Assembly: GCF_003966975.1 (NCBI RefSeq)
Contig: NZ_AP018437.1
Span: 558,001-622,000 of the forward strand
Source of the DNA: Pelolinea submarina
GTDB taxonomy: Bacteria > Chloroflexota > Anaerolineae > Anaerolineales > Anaerolineaceae
DNA length: 64,000 nucleotides
Direction of reading: 5' to 3'
The notes under the pieces were generated by a model. The model had not been told where the DNA came from. It searched no databases and saw only the letters and a program-made list of their open reading frames with translations. The translations under genes and the position numbers were made by a program. Below are positions 34,184 through 42,899 of this stretch, piece by piece. Numbering within the stretch: the stretch's first letter is position 1; each line of letters begins with the position of its first letter.

Positions 34184-35980
34184 TTGTTAAAGAAATTATC
34201 AATTTATATTAAGCAATACAAAAAATATATTCTACTGGTGCCGGTATTTGTGTTTCTGGACGTGCTGTGCGAATTAAGCATGCCTCTATTGATGGCGCGT
34301 ATCGTAGATCAGGGAATCCCTGCTGGAGATATGGCCTTCATTATAAAGACAGGTATTTTTATGGTTATGCTGGCATTAGGTGCCATTTTCTTCGGCGTTC
34401 TCAACATGAAGTTCTCTACTACCGGAGCCATTGGTTTTGCGGCGAATTTACGCAGTGCATTGTTTGAAAAAGTACAAAAATTCTCCTTCAACAATATCGA
34501 TAAATTCAGCACGGCTTCTCTGGTGACGCGCCTGACCAACGACGTCAATAACTTACAGGTGACCTTCATCATGGGTCTGCGATTGCTGACACGCGCGCCG
34601 ATGATGCTGGTGATCGCTTTCTTCCTGGCTTACCGCATCAACGCGCGCCTGTCGATAGTCCTGGCAATTGCAATACCGGTGCTGGTCATCGGTGTGCTCT
34701 CCATCATCAGCCAGGCTGTCAAACGCTTCTCAATCATGCAGGAAAAGATCGACAATATCAACCGGGTCATTCAGGAAAACCTGATCGGTATCCGTGTGGT
34801 GAAATCTTTTGTGCGGGCGGATCATGAAAACACGAAATTCCGTAATGCCAACGACGACTTCACTAACTCGGCTATCCGCGCCATTTCTCTGGCTATTTTG
34901 AACATGCCGGTGATGATGTTTGTTATGAATGCGGCCACTATTGCCATCATCTGGATGGGCGGAAAAATGGTCTCAACCGGTATCATGGGTACGGGCGAAT
35001 TGATTAGTTTTATCAGCTATATCTTCCAAATTCTGTTCAGTGTCATGATGATCTCCATGATGATCATCATGAGTGCCCGCGCGGAAGCCAGCAGCAAGCG
35101 TATCATCGAAGTATTGGATACGGATATCGACATTGTCGATAATCCAGAATTTGCTTTGAGCGCTACCCTGGAAGGCAACAATCCGGCGCTGGTCCCCGCG
35201 GCCGGTGAGCAGGATTGCCCGCAAGTGACGGCTGGCAAAGTTGAGTTCAAGAAGGTAGATTTTAAATACTCGTTGACCGGCAGCGGTGAAGACGTCCTGC
35301 GTGATGTCAGTTTTGTGGCTGAGCCGGGCCAGATTGTTGGTATTGTGGGCGGTACGGCTTCCGGCAAGTCCACCCTGGTCAACCTGATCCCGCGTTTATA
35401 TGATGCCACCGCCGGCGCGGTGCTGGTGGATGGCGTGGACGTGCGCGATTACCGCCTGCCGGATTTACGCGAGAAAATCGGCGTGGTCCTGCAGACCAAC
35501 ACCCTGTTCTCCGGCACGATCCGCGAGAACATCATGTGGGGCAACGAGCAAGCCACCGAAGAGGAAGTTGTCACAGCTTGCAAAGATGCCCAGGCGCACG
35601 ATTTCATCATGTCCTTCCCCAACGGCTACGACACCGTTATGGGTCAGGGCGGCGTGAACGTATCCGGCGGACAGAAGCAGCGCTTGTGTATTGCCCGTGC
35701 GATTCTGAAGAACCCCAAGATCCTTATTTTGGACGACAGCACCTCCGCTGTGGATATGGCTACCGAAGCCCGCATCCGCGAAGCTTTCTATCATAATCTG
35801 GCGGATACCACCATCTTCATCATCGCGCAGCGCATCAGTTCGGTTCAAGACGCCGATAAGATCATCGTTCTGGAGGATGGCTGTATTTCCGGCATCGGAA
35901 CACATGCAGAACTTCTGCAAAATAATGAAATTTACAGAGAAATTAATTCCTCCCAGCAGGAAGGAGTATTGGGACAATGA
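34184..35980 (+). CDS. ABC exporter half-transporter, degenerate-site subunit
   Basis: A 598-residue fusion of a six-helix exporter membrane domain and an ATPase. Walker A is GGTASGKSTLV (K395), the signature is NVSGGQKQR, and Walker B is LILDDSTSAVD, where Asp-518 replaces the catalytic glutamate. With the next protein, which has the opposite defect, it forms a heterodimeric exporter of the TM287/288, LmrCD or BmrCD kind. Start is TTG at 34184 after GGAGGAAAGC. It overlaps the next gene by four bases. Confidence 0.9.
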   Translation: MLKKLSIYIKQYKKYILLVPVFVFLDVLCELSMPLLMARIVDQGIPAGDMAFIIKTGIFMVMLALGAIFFGVLNMKFSTTGAIGFAANLRSALFEKVQKFSFNNIDKFSTASLVTRLTNDVNNLQVTFIMGLRLLTRAPMMLVIAFFLAYRINARLSIVLAIAIPVLVIGVLSIISQAVKRFSIMQEKIDNINRVIQENLIGIRVVKSFVRADHENTKFRNANDDFTNSAIRAISLAILNMPVMMFVMNAATIAIIWMGGKMVSTGIMGTGELISFISYIFQILFSVMMISMMIIMSARAEASSKRIIEVLDTDIDIVDNPEFALSATLEGNNPALVPAAGEQDCPQVTAGKVEFKKVDFKYSLTGSGEDVLRDVSFVAEPGQIVGIVGGTASGKSTLVNLIPRLYDATAGAVLVDGVDVRDYRLPDLREKIGVVLQTNTLFSGTIRENIMWGNEQATEEEVVTACKDAQAHDFIMSFPNGYDTVMGQGGVNVSGGQKQRLCIARAILKNPKILILDDSTSAVDMATEARIREAFYHNLADTTIFIIAQRISSVQDADKIIVLEDGCISGIGTHAELLQNNEIYREINSSQQEGVLGQ

Positions 35981-37899
35981 GCGAAGAAAAACGTGAAATT
36001 AAACCTCAGGTAGAATCGGGGCCGCGCCATGGACCCGGTGCGCAAATGCACTTTGAAAAACCGAAAAATACCCGCAGCACCTTGATGCGGTTGGTAGAGT
36101 ACCTGGCAGCTAAAAAATTCCAGTTGGTATTGGTGGTGATATTGATGCTGATTAGCACCGCAGGATCACTGGCTGCAAACTATTTCCTGAAACCTCTCAT
36201 CAATAACTACATTATTCCGGGAGATTTCAACGGTTTGGCCAGGGCATTGGTGATTTTAGCCTGCATCTACTTGGTAAGTGTTGGCGCCACCTATGGGCAG
36301 AGCCGCTTGATGCTGCAAATTGCCCAGCGCATGACCAATACCATGCGCAGGAAACTGTTCGCCAAATTGCAGATATTACCGCTGAAGTATTTTGATACGC
36401 ATACACACGGCGAATTAATGAGCCGCTTTACCAACGATATCGATAATGTTCAGATGGCCTTCGAACAAAGCCTGGTGCAATTGTTCTCCAGCGCGCTGAC
36501 TTTTGTTGGTTCGATCGTGATGATGATTGTGCTCAGCCCCATCCTGTTCCTGGTGGCGGCGATCCTTTTAGCCCTGATGTTCTTCTTTGCGCGTTTCTTC
36601 ACCAGCCGCAGCGGAAAATATTTTAAAGACCAGCAAAGGAACCTCGGCAACCTGAACGGTTACGTTGAAGAAATGGTCGACGGTCTGAAAGTGGTCAAAG
36701 TCTTCAATTACGAAGATAAGGCCAACCGCGAATTCCAAAAACGCAACGAGGATTATCGCGAAGCGGCCACGCAGGCCAACTTCTACTCCTCCGTCATTAT
36801 GCCGGTGGTGATGAACCTGAACAACATCTCCTACGCAGCGGTGGCACTGGTGGGCGGTTTGCTGACCGTTATGGGCAGCTTCGATATCGGTTCGCTGGCG
36901 TCTTTCCTCCAATATGTGCGACAGATGGGTATGCCCGTGCAGCAAATCTCCAACCAGATGAACACCATCCTGGCGGCCCTGGCCGGCGCGGAACGTGTGT
37001 TTGAGGTCATGGACCAGCCTGTTGAAGTGGATGAAGGCAGTGTCACTTTGGTGGGCGCCAACAAGAACACCGATGGTTTTGTGGAAGTGGCTCACAACGG
37101 CATCCATCCCACCCATTGGGCCTGGAAAGTGCCCATGGCGGATGGAACGGTAGATTACGTCGAACTAAAAGGCGATGTGCGTTTCAACGACGTCACCTTC
37201 AGTTACGAACCCGGCACGACTGTGCTCAATCATGTGTCGTTGTATGCCAAGCCCGGCCAGAAGATCGCCTTCGTAGGGTCCACCGGCGCGGGCAAGACCA
37301 CCATCACCAATCTGATCAACCGCTTCTACGATATCGAAGAGGGCACCATCACTTTCGACGGCATCAACGTCAAGAGCATCCGTAAAGATGACTTGCGCAA
37401 GTCGCTGGGTATGGTGCTGCAGGATACGCACCTCTTTACCGGAACGGTCATGGATAACCTCCGCTATGGCCGGCTGGATGCCAGCGATGAGGATTGCATC
37501 CAGGCTGCCAAACAAGCCAGCGCGCATTCCTTTATCAAGCGTCTGCCGCAGGGTTACGACACCATGATTACTTCCGATGGTACCAACCTGTCGCAGGGGC
37601 AGCGCCAGCTGCTGGCTATTGCGCGCGCGGCTGTGGCCGATCCGCCGGTATTAATCTTGGATGAGGCCACCAGCTCGATCGACACGCGCACCGAGCGCCT
37701 GATCGAAAAGGGCATGGACGCGCTGATGAAAGGCCGCACGGTCTTCGTGATCGCGCACCGTCTTTCCACCGTCCGCAATGCCAACGCCATCATCGTCCTG
37801 GAGCATGGCGAGATCATCGAGCGCGGCGACCATGCCGACTTGCTGCAGCAGAAGGGCCGTTATTATCGTCTGTGCACCGGCCAGTTTGAACTGACCTAG
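35977..37899 (+). CDS. ABC exporter half-transporter, catalytic-glutamate subunit
   Basis: The 640-residue partner of the gene before it. Walker A is GSTGAGKTTIT, Walker B is LILDEATSSID with the catalytic E563, but the signature motif is degenerate (NLSQGQRQ in place of LSGGQ). In a dimer the intact catalytic site therefore combines this subunit's Walker motifs with the partner's SGGQ. An insertion of about 40 residues before the ATPase domain (about residues 350-390) is a feature seen in such subunits. A terminator follows. Confidence 0.9.
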   Translation: MSEEKREIKPQVESGPRHGPGAQMHFEKPKNTRSTLMRLVEYLAAKKFQLVLVVILMLISTAGSLAANYFLKPLINNYIIPGDFNGLARALVILACIYLVSVGATYGQSRLMLQIAQRMTNTMRRKLFAKLQILPLKYFDTHTHGELMSRFTNDIDNVQMAFEQSLVQLFSSALTFVGSIVMMIVLSPILFLVAAILLALMFFFARFFTSRSGKYFKDQQRNLGNLNGYVEEMVDGLKVVKVFNYEDKANREFQKRNEDYREAATQANFYSSVIMPVVMNLNNISYAAVALVGGLLTVMGSFDIGSLASFLQYVRQMGMPVQQISNQMNTILAALAGAERVFEVMDQPVEVDEGSVTLVGANKNTDGFVEVAHNGIHPTHWAWKVPMADGTVDYVELKGDVRFNDVTFSYEPGTTVLNHVSLYAKPGQKIAFVGSTGAGKTTITNLINRFYDIEEGTITFDGINVKSIRKDDLRKSLGMVLQDTHLFTGTVMDNLRYGRLDASDEDCIQAAKQASAHSFIKRLPQGYDTMITSDGTNLSQGQRQLLAIARAAVADPPVLILDEATSSIDTRTERLIEKGMDALMKGRTVFVIAHRLSTVRNANAIIVLEHGEIIERGDHADLLQQKGRYYRLCTGQFELT

Positions 37900-37920
37900 A
37901 CCAACGGAATTTGGTAAAAC

Positions 37921-37960
37921 AAACCGCCTATTTTCGAGAGAGGATAGGCGGTTTTCTTTT
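37921..37960 (+). terminator. Intrinsic terminator after the ABC exporter
   Basis: An 11-bp perfect stem AAACCGCCTAT (37921-37931) with ATAGGCGGTTT (37944-37954), followed by TCTTTT. Confidence 0.9.
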
Positions 37961-38026
37961 GGCTGAGCGCCTGCCCAGAGTGAAGCGTGGAGAGCTCCGG
38001 GCAACTTTTTGTCTTGCTCCTTGTAG

Positions 38027-38079
38027 CCCACGCATTCTTGCGTGGGGATATTGCCATCCAACTCTGCACATTCCTGTGC
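38027..38079. repeat. Two adjacent hairpins with matching loops
   Basis: CCCACGCA-TTCT-TGCGTGGG (38027-38046, 8-bp perfect stem) and GCACA-TTCC-TGTGC (38066-38079) lie 19 bases apart in the gap between the ABC exporter and the aldehyde dehydrogenase (37900-38201). No coding signal is seen here. Confidence 0.6.
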
Positions 38080-38133
38080 GAATAAACCCCGGCAAGTGCG
38101 AGGAATAACAGTAGATTTTACGTCATTCCTCTT

Positions 38134-38162
38134 TTGACGTTCGCCAACCGCTCGGATATACT
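38134..38162 (+). promoter_or_regulatory. Promoter of the P5C dehydrogenase gene
   Basis: TTGACG (38134-38139) and TATACT (38157-38162) with a 17-base spacer, a near-consensus housekeeping promoter. The predicted start is about 38169, 33 bases before the ATG. Confidence 0.85.
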
Positions 38163-38201
38163 AAATCTGCTTTAAGCATGAATAACAAGGAGGTAGTTTT
38201 T

Positions 38202-39791
38202 ATGGCATCTGAAAAATCTTTTAAGCTAACCTATGCCACCATGTTCAACCCACCTGAAGAGCTGCACCAGCACTTTGAAGCTGCTCTGGCGCAGATCAAG
38301 ACGGAGATGGGTCAGGAACATGGCATGATCATTGACGGTCGGGAATGCAAAGCTGGTTCCACGTTCGAAGACCGCAGCCCGATCAACACCGATTGGGTCT
38401 TGGGAAAATTCCAAAATGGCGATACGCAAACCGCGGCGGACGCGATCGCGGCTGCCCGGCGGGCTTTCCCGGCCTGGGGCGCGCGCCCCTGGCAGGAGCG
38501 CGTGGCGCTGCTGCGCAAAGCCGCTGATTTGATCGACGAACGCATCTTTAAGATCGGCGCGGTCATCTCATTGGAAGTAGGCAAGAACCGCACCGAGGCG
38601 CTGGGCGATGCCGCTGAAACCTCCGACCTGATCCGCTACGCTTGCGACCAAATCACGGCCAATAACGGTTTCATTCACGAAATGGGCCATGATCCGCTGC
38701 AGGGTTTTAAAGCCACCAATTATTCCGTATTGAAACCTTACGGGGTTTGGTTGATCGTCAGCCCCTTCAATTTCCCCTCCGCCCTGACGGGCGGCCCTGC
38801 CGGCGCGGCGCTGGCAGCCGGCAACACAGTGGTCATCAAACCGGCCTCCGACACGCCCTGGACTTCACGCCTGTTGGCGGAATGCTTCCGCGACGCGGGT
38901 CTGCCGGATGGTGTGTGCAACTATGTGACCGGCCCCGGCAGCACGCTGGGCCAGGCGCTGATCGACAACCCGGACGTGGACGGCATCACCTTCACCGGCT
39001 CCTACGCGGTGGGTATGCACATCTTCCGCAGTTTCGCGCAGGGGCCTTACGTACGCCCGACTGTCCTGGAGATGGGCGGCAAGAACCCCACCATCGTCAG
39101 CCGCAATGCCGACATCGAAGAAGCCGCGGTGGGCATTGTGCGCTCGGCTTTCGGCCTGCAGGGCCAGAAGTGCTCGGCTTGCTCGCGCGTCTTCATCGAA
39201 AAACCGATTTACCAGCAGGTGCTCAGCCGCATGGTTGAGATGACCAAAAAACTGGGCATCGGCGACCCGACCTTGCGCGAGAATTATCTGGGCCCGGTGG
39301 TGAACAAGAATTCCTACAAGGAATACCAGGAATATATTGATGAAATGAACCAGGCCGGCGCGCGTTTCCTGACCGGCGGCAAGATCCTCACCGATGGCGA
39401 CATGGCCAAAGGTTACTTCTGCGCGCCCACCATTGCGGTGGACTTGCCTCTGGATCACCATCTATGGAAAAAAGAAATGTTCCTGCCCATCACCACGGTT
39501 ACCCAGGTGGACAGCCTGGAAGAAGCCATGGGTTACGCCAATGATGTGGCCTACGGCCTCACCTCCGGTTTCTACGGATCGCTGGACGAAGCCAAGTGGT
39601 TCTTTGATAACATCCAGGCCGGTGTGAATTACGTCAACCGCCCGCAGGGCGCCACCACCGGTGCCTGGCCGGGATTCCAACCCTTTGGCGGTTGGAAGGG
39701 TTCCGGCTCGAGCGGCAAGAATGCCGGCGGCCTGTACTACGTGCAGCTTTATATGCACGAGCAGATCCAAACGCTCATCCAAAAAGCGTAA
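38202..39791 (+). CDS. L-glutamate gamma-semialdehyde (P5C) dehydrogenase
   Basis: A 529-residue NAD-dependent aldehyde dehydrogenase that most likely oxidises glutamate semialdehyde to glutamate in proline or arginine breakdown. The catalytic cysteine is C324 in QGQKCSACSR, the form characteristic of P5C dehydrogenases (RocA/PruA), and the catalytic glutamate is in VLEMGGKNP. PFNFPSALTGGPAGAALAAG lines the cofactor site. The start is the ATG at 38202, seven bases after AAGGAGGT, eight codons inside the longest frame. No proline dehydrogenase is adjacent. Confidence 0.88.
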   Translation: MASEKSFKLTYATMFNPPEELHQHFEAALAQIKTEMGQEHGMIIDGRECKAGSTFEDRSPINTDWVLGKFQNGDTQTAADAIAAARRAFPAWGARPWQERVALLRKAADLIDERIFKIGAVISLEVGKNRTEALGDAAETSDLIRYACDQITANNGFIHEMGHDPLQGFKATNYSVLKPYGVWLIVSPFNFPSALTGGPAGAALAAGNTVVIKPASDTPWTSRLLAECFRDAGLPDGVCNYVTGPGSTLGQALIDNPDVDGITFTGSYAVGMHIFRSFAQGPYVRPTVLEMGGKNPTIVSRNADIEEAAVGIVRSAFGLQGQKCSACSRVFIEKPIYQQVLSRMVEMTKKLGIGDPTLRENYLGPVVNKNSYKEYQEYIDEMNQAGARFLTGGKILTDGDMAKGYFCAPTIAVDLPLDHHLWKKEMFLPITTVTQVDSLEEAMGYANDVAYGLTSGFYGSLDEAKWFFDNIQAGVNYVNRPQGATTGAWPGFQPFGGWKGSGSSGKNAGGLYYVQLYMHEQIQTLIQKA

Positions 39792-39800
39792 GCAATCCTT

Positions 39801-39829
39801 CGGGCGGGTGCTGCACCCGCCCGATTTTT
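39801..39829 (+). terminator. Intrinsic terminator after the P5C dehydrogenase
   Basis: A perfect 10-bp stem CGGGCGGGTG with CACCCGCCCG, loop of three, followed by ATTTTTG. Confidence 0.92.
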
Positions 39830-39940
39830 GTTTTACAACCATCAAGTGTCATCCTGACGAGCACCGGTTTTGGGCGCGAGGAAGGATCTCGGCTTACGGC
39901 ATACCCCCTCATCCTTGCCTTCTTCCCCGAGGGAATGCTT

Positions 39941-39958
39941 CCCTTCGACAAGCTCAGG
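39941..39958 (+). repeat. Short interspersed repeat, copy 3
   Basis: CCCTTCGACAAGCTCAGG, identical to 14449-14466. It lies in the 344-base gap between the P5C dehydrogenase and the YcgN-like gene. The same gap also holds a degenerate GTCATCCTGA...GGATCTCG element (about 39848-39893) and the direct repeat listed next; no gene is seen. Confidence 0.8.
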
Positions 39959-39997
39959 ACAGGCGCGATCTCCCACGAGGGAGAATGAATTGAAACT

Positions 39998-40134
39998 GTG
40001 TTTATCTGTGGTTAAAAGCAATTGGCGCGTTTACTCAGAAAAACTGAGTACAGGCGGAAACACGCCGATCATCTATCTGTGTTCATCAACTATAAAATAT
40101 TAAGTTCTTTATCCGTGTTTATCTGTGGTCAAAA
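39998..40134 (+). repeat. Direct repeat pair, GTGTTTATCTGTGGT type
   Basis: GTGTTTATCTGTGGTTAAAA (39998-40017) recurs with one change at 40115-40134, with a weaker partial copy (TCTGTGTTCATC) near 40076. The spacing is 117 bases. No open frame or hairpin explains it. Confidence 0.75.
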
Positions 40135-40135
40135 A

Positions 40136-40591
40136 TTAAGATATGTCCTCAGGTTCCTCGATCACGTAGTCTTCCAATTTGTCCATGTCGACATCCACCT
40201 CGGAGATCACCCTGCCCTTGACCGACACACCGGCATTATGCACACCCTCGCGGTCGCCGCTCACCAGCGGATGCCAATCCGGCAGCGGTTTGCCCTGCAG
40301 TACCAGACGGTAAGCGCAAGTCTCAGGAAGCCATTTAAGGCGTTCTACTTTGGAAGGGGTGAGTTTAATGCAGGAGGGCATGGCGCTGCGGCGTTCGTCA
40401 TACAACACGCACACGCATTTTTTGGGATCGAGAAAGCGGCAGGCCACGTTGGTCATGTAGATCTCGCCGGTTTCCTCGTCTTCTAGCTTATACAGGCAGC
40501 AAATCCCGCAGCCGTCGCACAATGATTCCCATTCTTCCAGGGTCATCTCGCTCAGCTTTTTGGTTTGCCAAAAAGGTTTGGTCTGGCTCAT
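40136..40591 (-). CDS. YcgN/UPF0260 family cysteine-cluster protein
   Basis: A 151-residue soluble protein. The family hallmarks are present: WESLCDGCGICCLYKLED near residue 24, TNVACRFLD, CVCVLY and LPETCAYR, giving a large set of conserved cysteines that probably bind metal. Function in the family is not established; E. coli YcgN is the usual reference. It overlaps the small gene upstream by four bases. Confidence 0.88.
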   Translation of the reverse strand: MSQTKPFWQTKKLSEMTLEEWESLCDGCGICCLYKLEDEETGEIYMTNVACRFLDPKKCVCVLYDERRSAMPSCIKLTPSKVERLKWLPETCAYRLVLQGKPLPDWHPLVSGDREGVHNAGVSVKGRVISEVDVDMDKLEDYVIEEPEDIS

Positions 40592-40815
40592 CGGGATGCG
40601 TGGCTGCTCTTATCCGCCGCTTCACGTAATAGATCGGATAACTTACGCGCCTCTTCTGCTGTCAGGAAGATATTGGTTTCGTCCGCATACAGGATCTTTT
40701 CTTCATCCGGACCGAATTCTTTTAAACACACGCAAACATTATCTTCAAATTCCCTGTCGGTGGGGTCAAAAAAAACTTCCACTTTTAGACTGCCATTCAG
40801 TATTTCAATCGCCAT
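40588..40815 (-). CDS. Conserved small acidic protein, unknown function
   Basis: A 75-residue protein starting MAIEILNGSLKVEVFFDP. I choose the ATG at 40815 because GGAGG lies five bases upstream; a TTG four codons earlier overlaps that site. It is predicted to be a small alpha/beta protein without membrane segments. Its stop overlaps the YcgN-like gene start by four bases, so the two are coupled. No family recognised. Confidence 0.65.
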   Translation of the reverse strand: MAIEILNGSLKVEVFFDPTDREFEDNVCVCLKEFGPDEEKILYADETNIFLTAEEARKLSDLLREAADKSSHASR

Positions 40816-41047
40816 CTCTGCCTCCAATTCAGTTGTGAAGAAAAAATAGCTCCTTAATCATAATGTATTTTTCGGCAAACGCCCGGTTTATTAATGGGTA
40901 TCTCGAAAGATAAATTGTTCATCCAGTCTCTTACTGTGATGTTTATTACGATGTATTAATAGTCCATCGGATGCTGATATCTTTCCCTAAAATGTGTTAT
41001 TAATACTGTAGCAATAAACATGTTTCAGGAATAATACCGGAGATCCC

Positions 41048-41983
41048 ATGACTAAAAAAACTTCCTCCCAACTTGCCCGACTATGGCTCGGTTTGGCGCT
41101 GGCTGGAACACTGGCCGCGTGCTCTGCCAATACAGACGAACAAACACAGTCAAGTGCTCAGGTGGTAGAACCGCTTAAAGGCAGCAGCGGCAAACTGGCT
41201 TTCGCGGCGCAGACATCCGCCAAAATTCCTTATGATATTTTCTTCATCAATATGGAGACAGGCAAAGAGTATCAGTTGACTGAGAGCGGTTTGTCGGATA
41301 TTGCCCCGGATTTTGCCGGGGATTCCAGCATGATGGTATTTTCTTCCAATCGCAACGACAGCTATGATATTTATAAAACGATGCTGCCGGATGGGGACGG
41401 CGAGCGCTTGACCACTTCCAGCGCGGATGAGACCGAACCGCGCCTTTCGCCGAATGGCACCCTGATCGCCTACCAGTCCGAGGCAAGCGGCGATTACGAC
41501 ATCCTCACCATGGACTTGAACGGAGAAAACGTCACCCGCCTGACCCAGGAGGATTCCGAGGAAACCCAGGCCAACTGGTCGCCGGACGGCAGCCAATTGG
41601 TGTTTGTTTCCAACCGCGATGGCGATTTCGAGCTCTACAGCATGAATGCCGACGGCAGTGATGTTCAGCAGTTGACCGAAAATGAAGATTACGACGCCGC
41701 GCCGGCCTGGTCGCCGGATGGCAGCCAGATCGCCTTTATCTCCAAACGCGGCCAGCATTTCCAGCTCTACCTGTTGGATTTGGCCAGCGGCGAAGAAACC
41801 GCCTTAACCGATTCGGGCATGACCGTGCATTCACCAACCTGGTCGCCGGACGGAAAATACATTGCTTACGTCAGCGACGGCGACGGCAGCAGCCAGATCA
41901 ACGCTTACGAGGTCGACAGCGGCAAATCTTACCTGGTCACCAGCGGCTATTCCAAATATTCCGGTTTATCCTGGGTGAAATAA
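41048..41983 (+). CDS. TolB-like beta-propeller lipoprotein
   Basis: A 311-residue lipoprotein with lipobox LAAC (C25) and about six PD40/WD40-like repeats from residue 50 to the end, each with the WSPDGSxxxFxSxxxGxxxLY pattern (clear copies near residues 177, 220 and 265). This fold resembles the TolB C-terminal propeller and serves as a binding scaffold. There is no TolB N-terminal domain and no Tol-Pal genes nearby, so a Tol function is unlikely. The 232-base upstream gap contains no gene. Confidence 0.85.
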   Translation: MTKKTSSQLARLWLGLALAGTLAACSANTDEQTQSSAQVVEPLKGSSGKLAFAAQTSAKIPYDIFFINMETGKEYQLTESGLSDIAPDFAGDSSMMVFSSNRNDSYDIYKTMLPDGDGERLTTSSADETEPRLSPNGTLIAYQSEASGDYDILTMDLNGENVTRLTQEDSEETQANWSPDGSQLVFVSNRDGDFELYSMNADGSDVQQLTENEDYDAAPAWSPDGSQIAFISKRGQHFQLYLLDLASGEETALTDSGMTVHSPTWSPDGKYIAYVSDGDGSSQINAYEVDSGKSYLVTSGYSKYSGLSWVK

Positions 41984-42002
41984 GCCAAATAAATAATGCT
42001 TA

Positions 42003-42044
42003 ATAAAAAGACGCCGCGCAGTTCAATTTTGCGCGGCGTCTTAA
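42003..42044. terminator. Hairpin terminator between convergent genes
   Basis: A 12-bp perfect stem AAGACGCCGCGC (42008-42019) with GCGCGGCGTCTT (42031-42042). On the minus strand it is followed by TTTTTATTA; the plus side has a weaker TTAATTG tail. It serves the DUF2807 gene and probably the propeller gene. Confidence 0.88.
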
Positions 42045-42061
42045 TTGTTTCATGAAGAAGT

Positions 42062-42781
42062 CTAGGGATGCTTGCCTTTACTATTGATGGAGCCCAGTCC
42101 GCTCACGTTCTGGCTGACCTGGGGGTTATCACCAAAATAAGATACCGATCCAACCCCGGTTACATTCACGCTCAGGTCCTGTTCGGCCCACACCACAGCG
42201 CTGCCTGCGCCGGTTAACAGAATTGAAGTGGTGTTGCTGCGCAAATCGCCGGCCTCATAACTGCCTACACCGCTGATGGTTATTTTTTGCTCGTCCACCG
42301 CGCCTGCAATTACAATCGCGCCAGCCGAGGTCAGGTTGACGTTGAGGTCGCGGGCAATCAATTGATCCATTTCAACGCTGCCTGCGCCGGTCAAATTAAC
42401 GTCCATTTGTTCCGTGTCCAGTTTGAACACCTTGACGGCGGCGGCACCGGAGATGGAAATTTCGTTTAGGTCCTTGACTGTCAGGGTGTACGTCACGTGC
42501 TGGATGGGCGCGCCCAGAAAGCCGCGCCGCATACCGATTACCAGCGCGCCGTTATCCACGCTGGTGGTGACGTAGCGCAGGTAATCGCGCGGAGCTTCAA
42601 TGCTCAATGACTCCTGATCGCCCTGTTCGATGATAAATTCACCAAAAGTGTTGATCTGGAGCTGGTTGAAATCGCTGACGTCTACGTCCTGAGTTTGTAT
42701 GCTGGCATCGCTGCAGCCGGCCAGCAGTACCAAAGGCAGCAACAGCACCATCACTGCGCTTAATATCGGAATCTTCTTCAT
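42062..42781 (-). CDS. DUF2807 (head GIN domain) lipoprotein
   Basis: A 239-residue lipoprotein with signal peptide and lipobox LAGC (C23). The rest is a single-stranded beta-helix of the putative auto-transporter adhesin, head GIN family (DUF2807): DFNQLQINTFGEFIIEQGDQESLSIEA then repeated strands such as ISGAAAVKVF, LTGAGSVEM and ITGVGSYEAG. Function in the family is unknown. A GAGGTGA site precedes the ATG. Confidence 0.87.
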   Translation of the reverse strand: MKKIPILSAVMVLLLPLVLLAGCSDASIQTQDVDVSDFNQLQINTFGEFIIEQGDQESLSIEAPRDYLRYVTTSVDNGALVIGMRRGFLGAPIQHVTYTLTVKDLNEISISGAAAVKVFKLDTEQMDVNLTGAGSVEMDQLIARDLNVNLTSAGAIVIAGAVDEQKITISGVGSYEAGDLRSNTTSILLTGAGSAVVWAEQDLSVNVTGVGSVSYFGDNPQVSQNVSGLGSINSKGKHP

Positions 42782-42827
42782 AAAATCACCTCTTACTATT
42801 GGAATTAAAACCGTGTTTCTGTCTATA

Positions 42828-42862
42828 CATACGCAAACCGTACGAAAAGGGTTTGCTGTATG
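42828..42862. other. Long hairpin of unknown role
   Basis: CATAC-GCAAACC (42828-42839) pairs with GGTTTGC-T-GTATG (42850-42862), 12 bp with one bulged T and a 10-base loop. It lies between the zinc-ribbon operon end and the DUF2807 start on the minus strand. Neither side has a clear T-run, so it may be an mRNA leader structure or a binding site instead of a terminator. Confidence 0.5.
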
Positions 42863-42899
42863 GAAAAATTAAGATGAAATGTGGGGCCGGCTGGCTATC

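Noticed and set aside
39661..39993. ORFs ending in peptides such as RQAQDR and FDKLRTG
   Set aside because: These peptides are translations of the CTTCGACAAGCTCAGG repeat and of the P5C dehydrogenase gene in other frames.
41048..41983. Genuine TolB of a Tol-Pal system
   Set aside because: The TolB N-terminal domain is missing, it is a lipoprotein, and no tol or pal genes are nearby.
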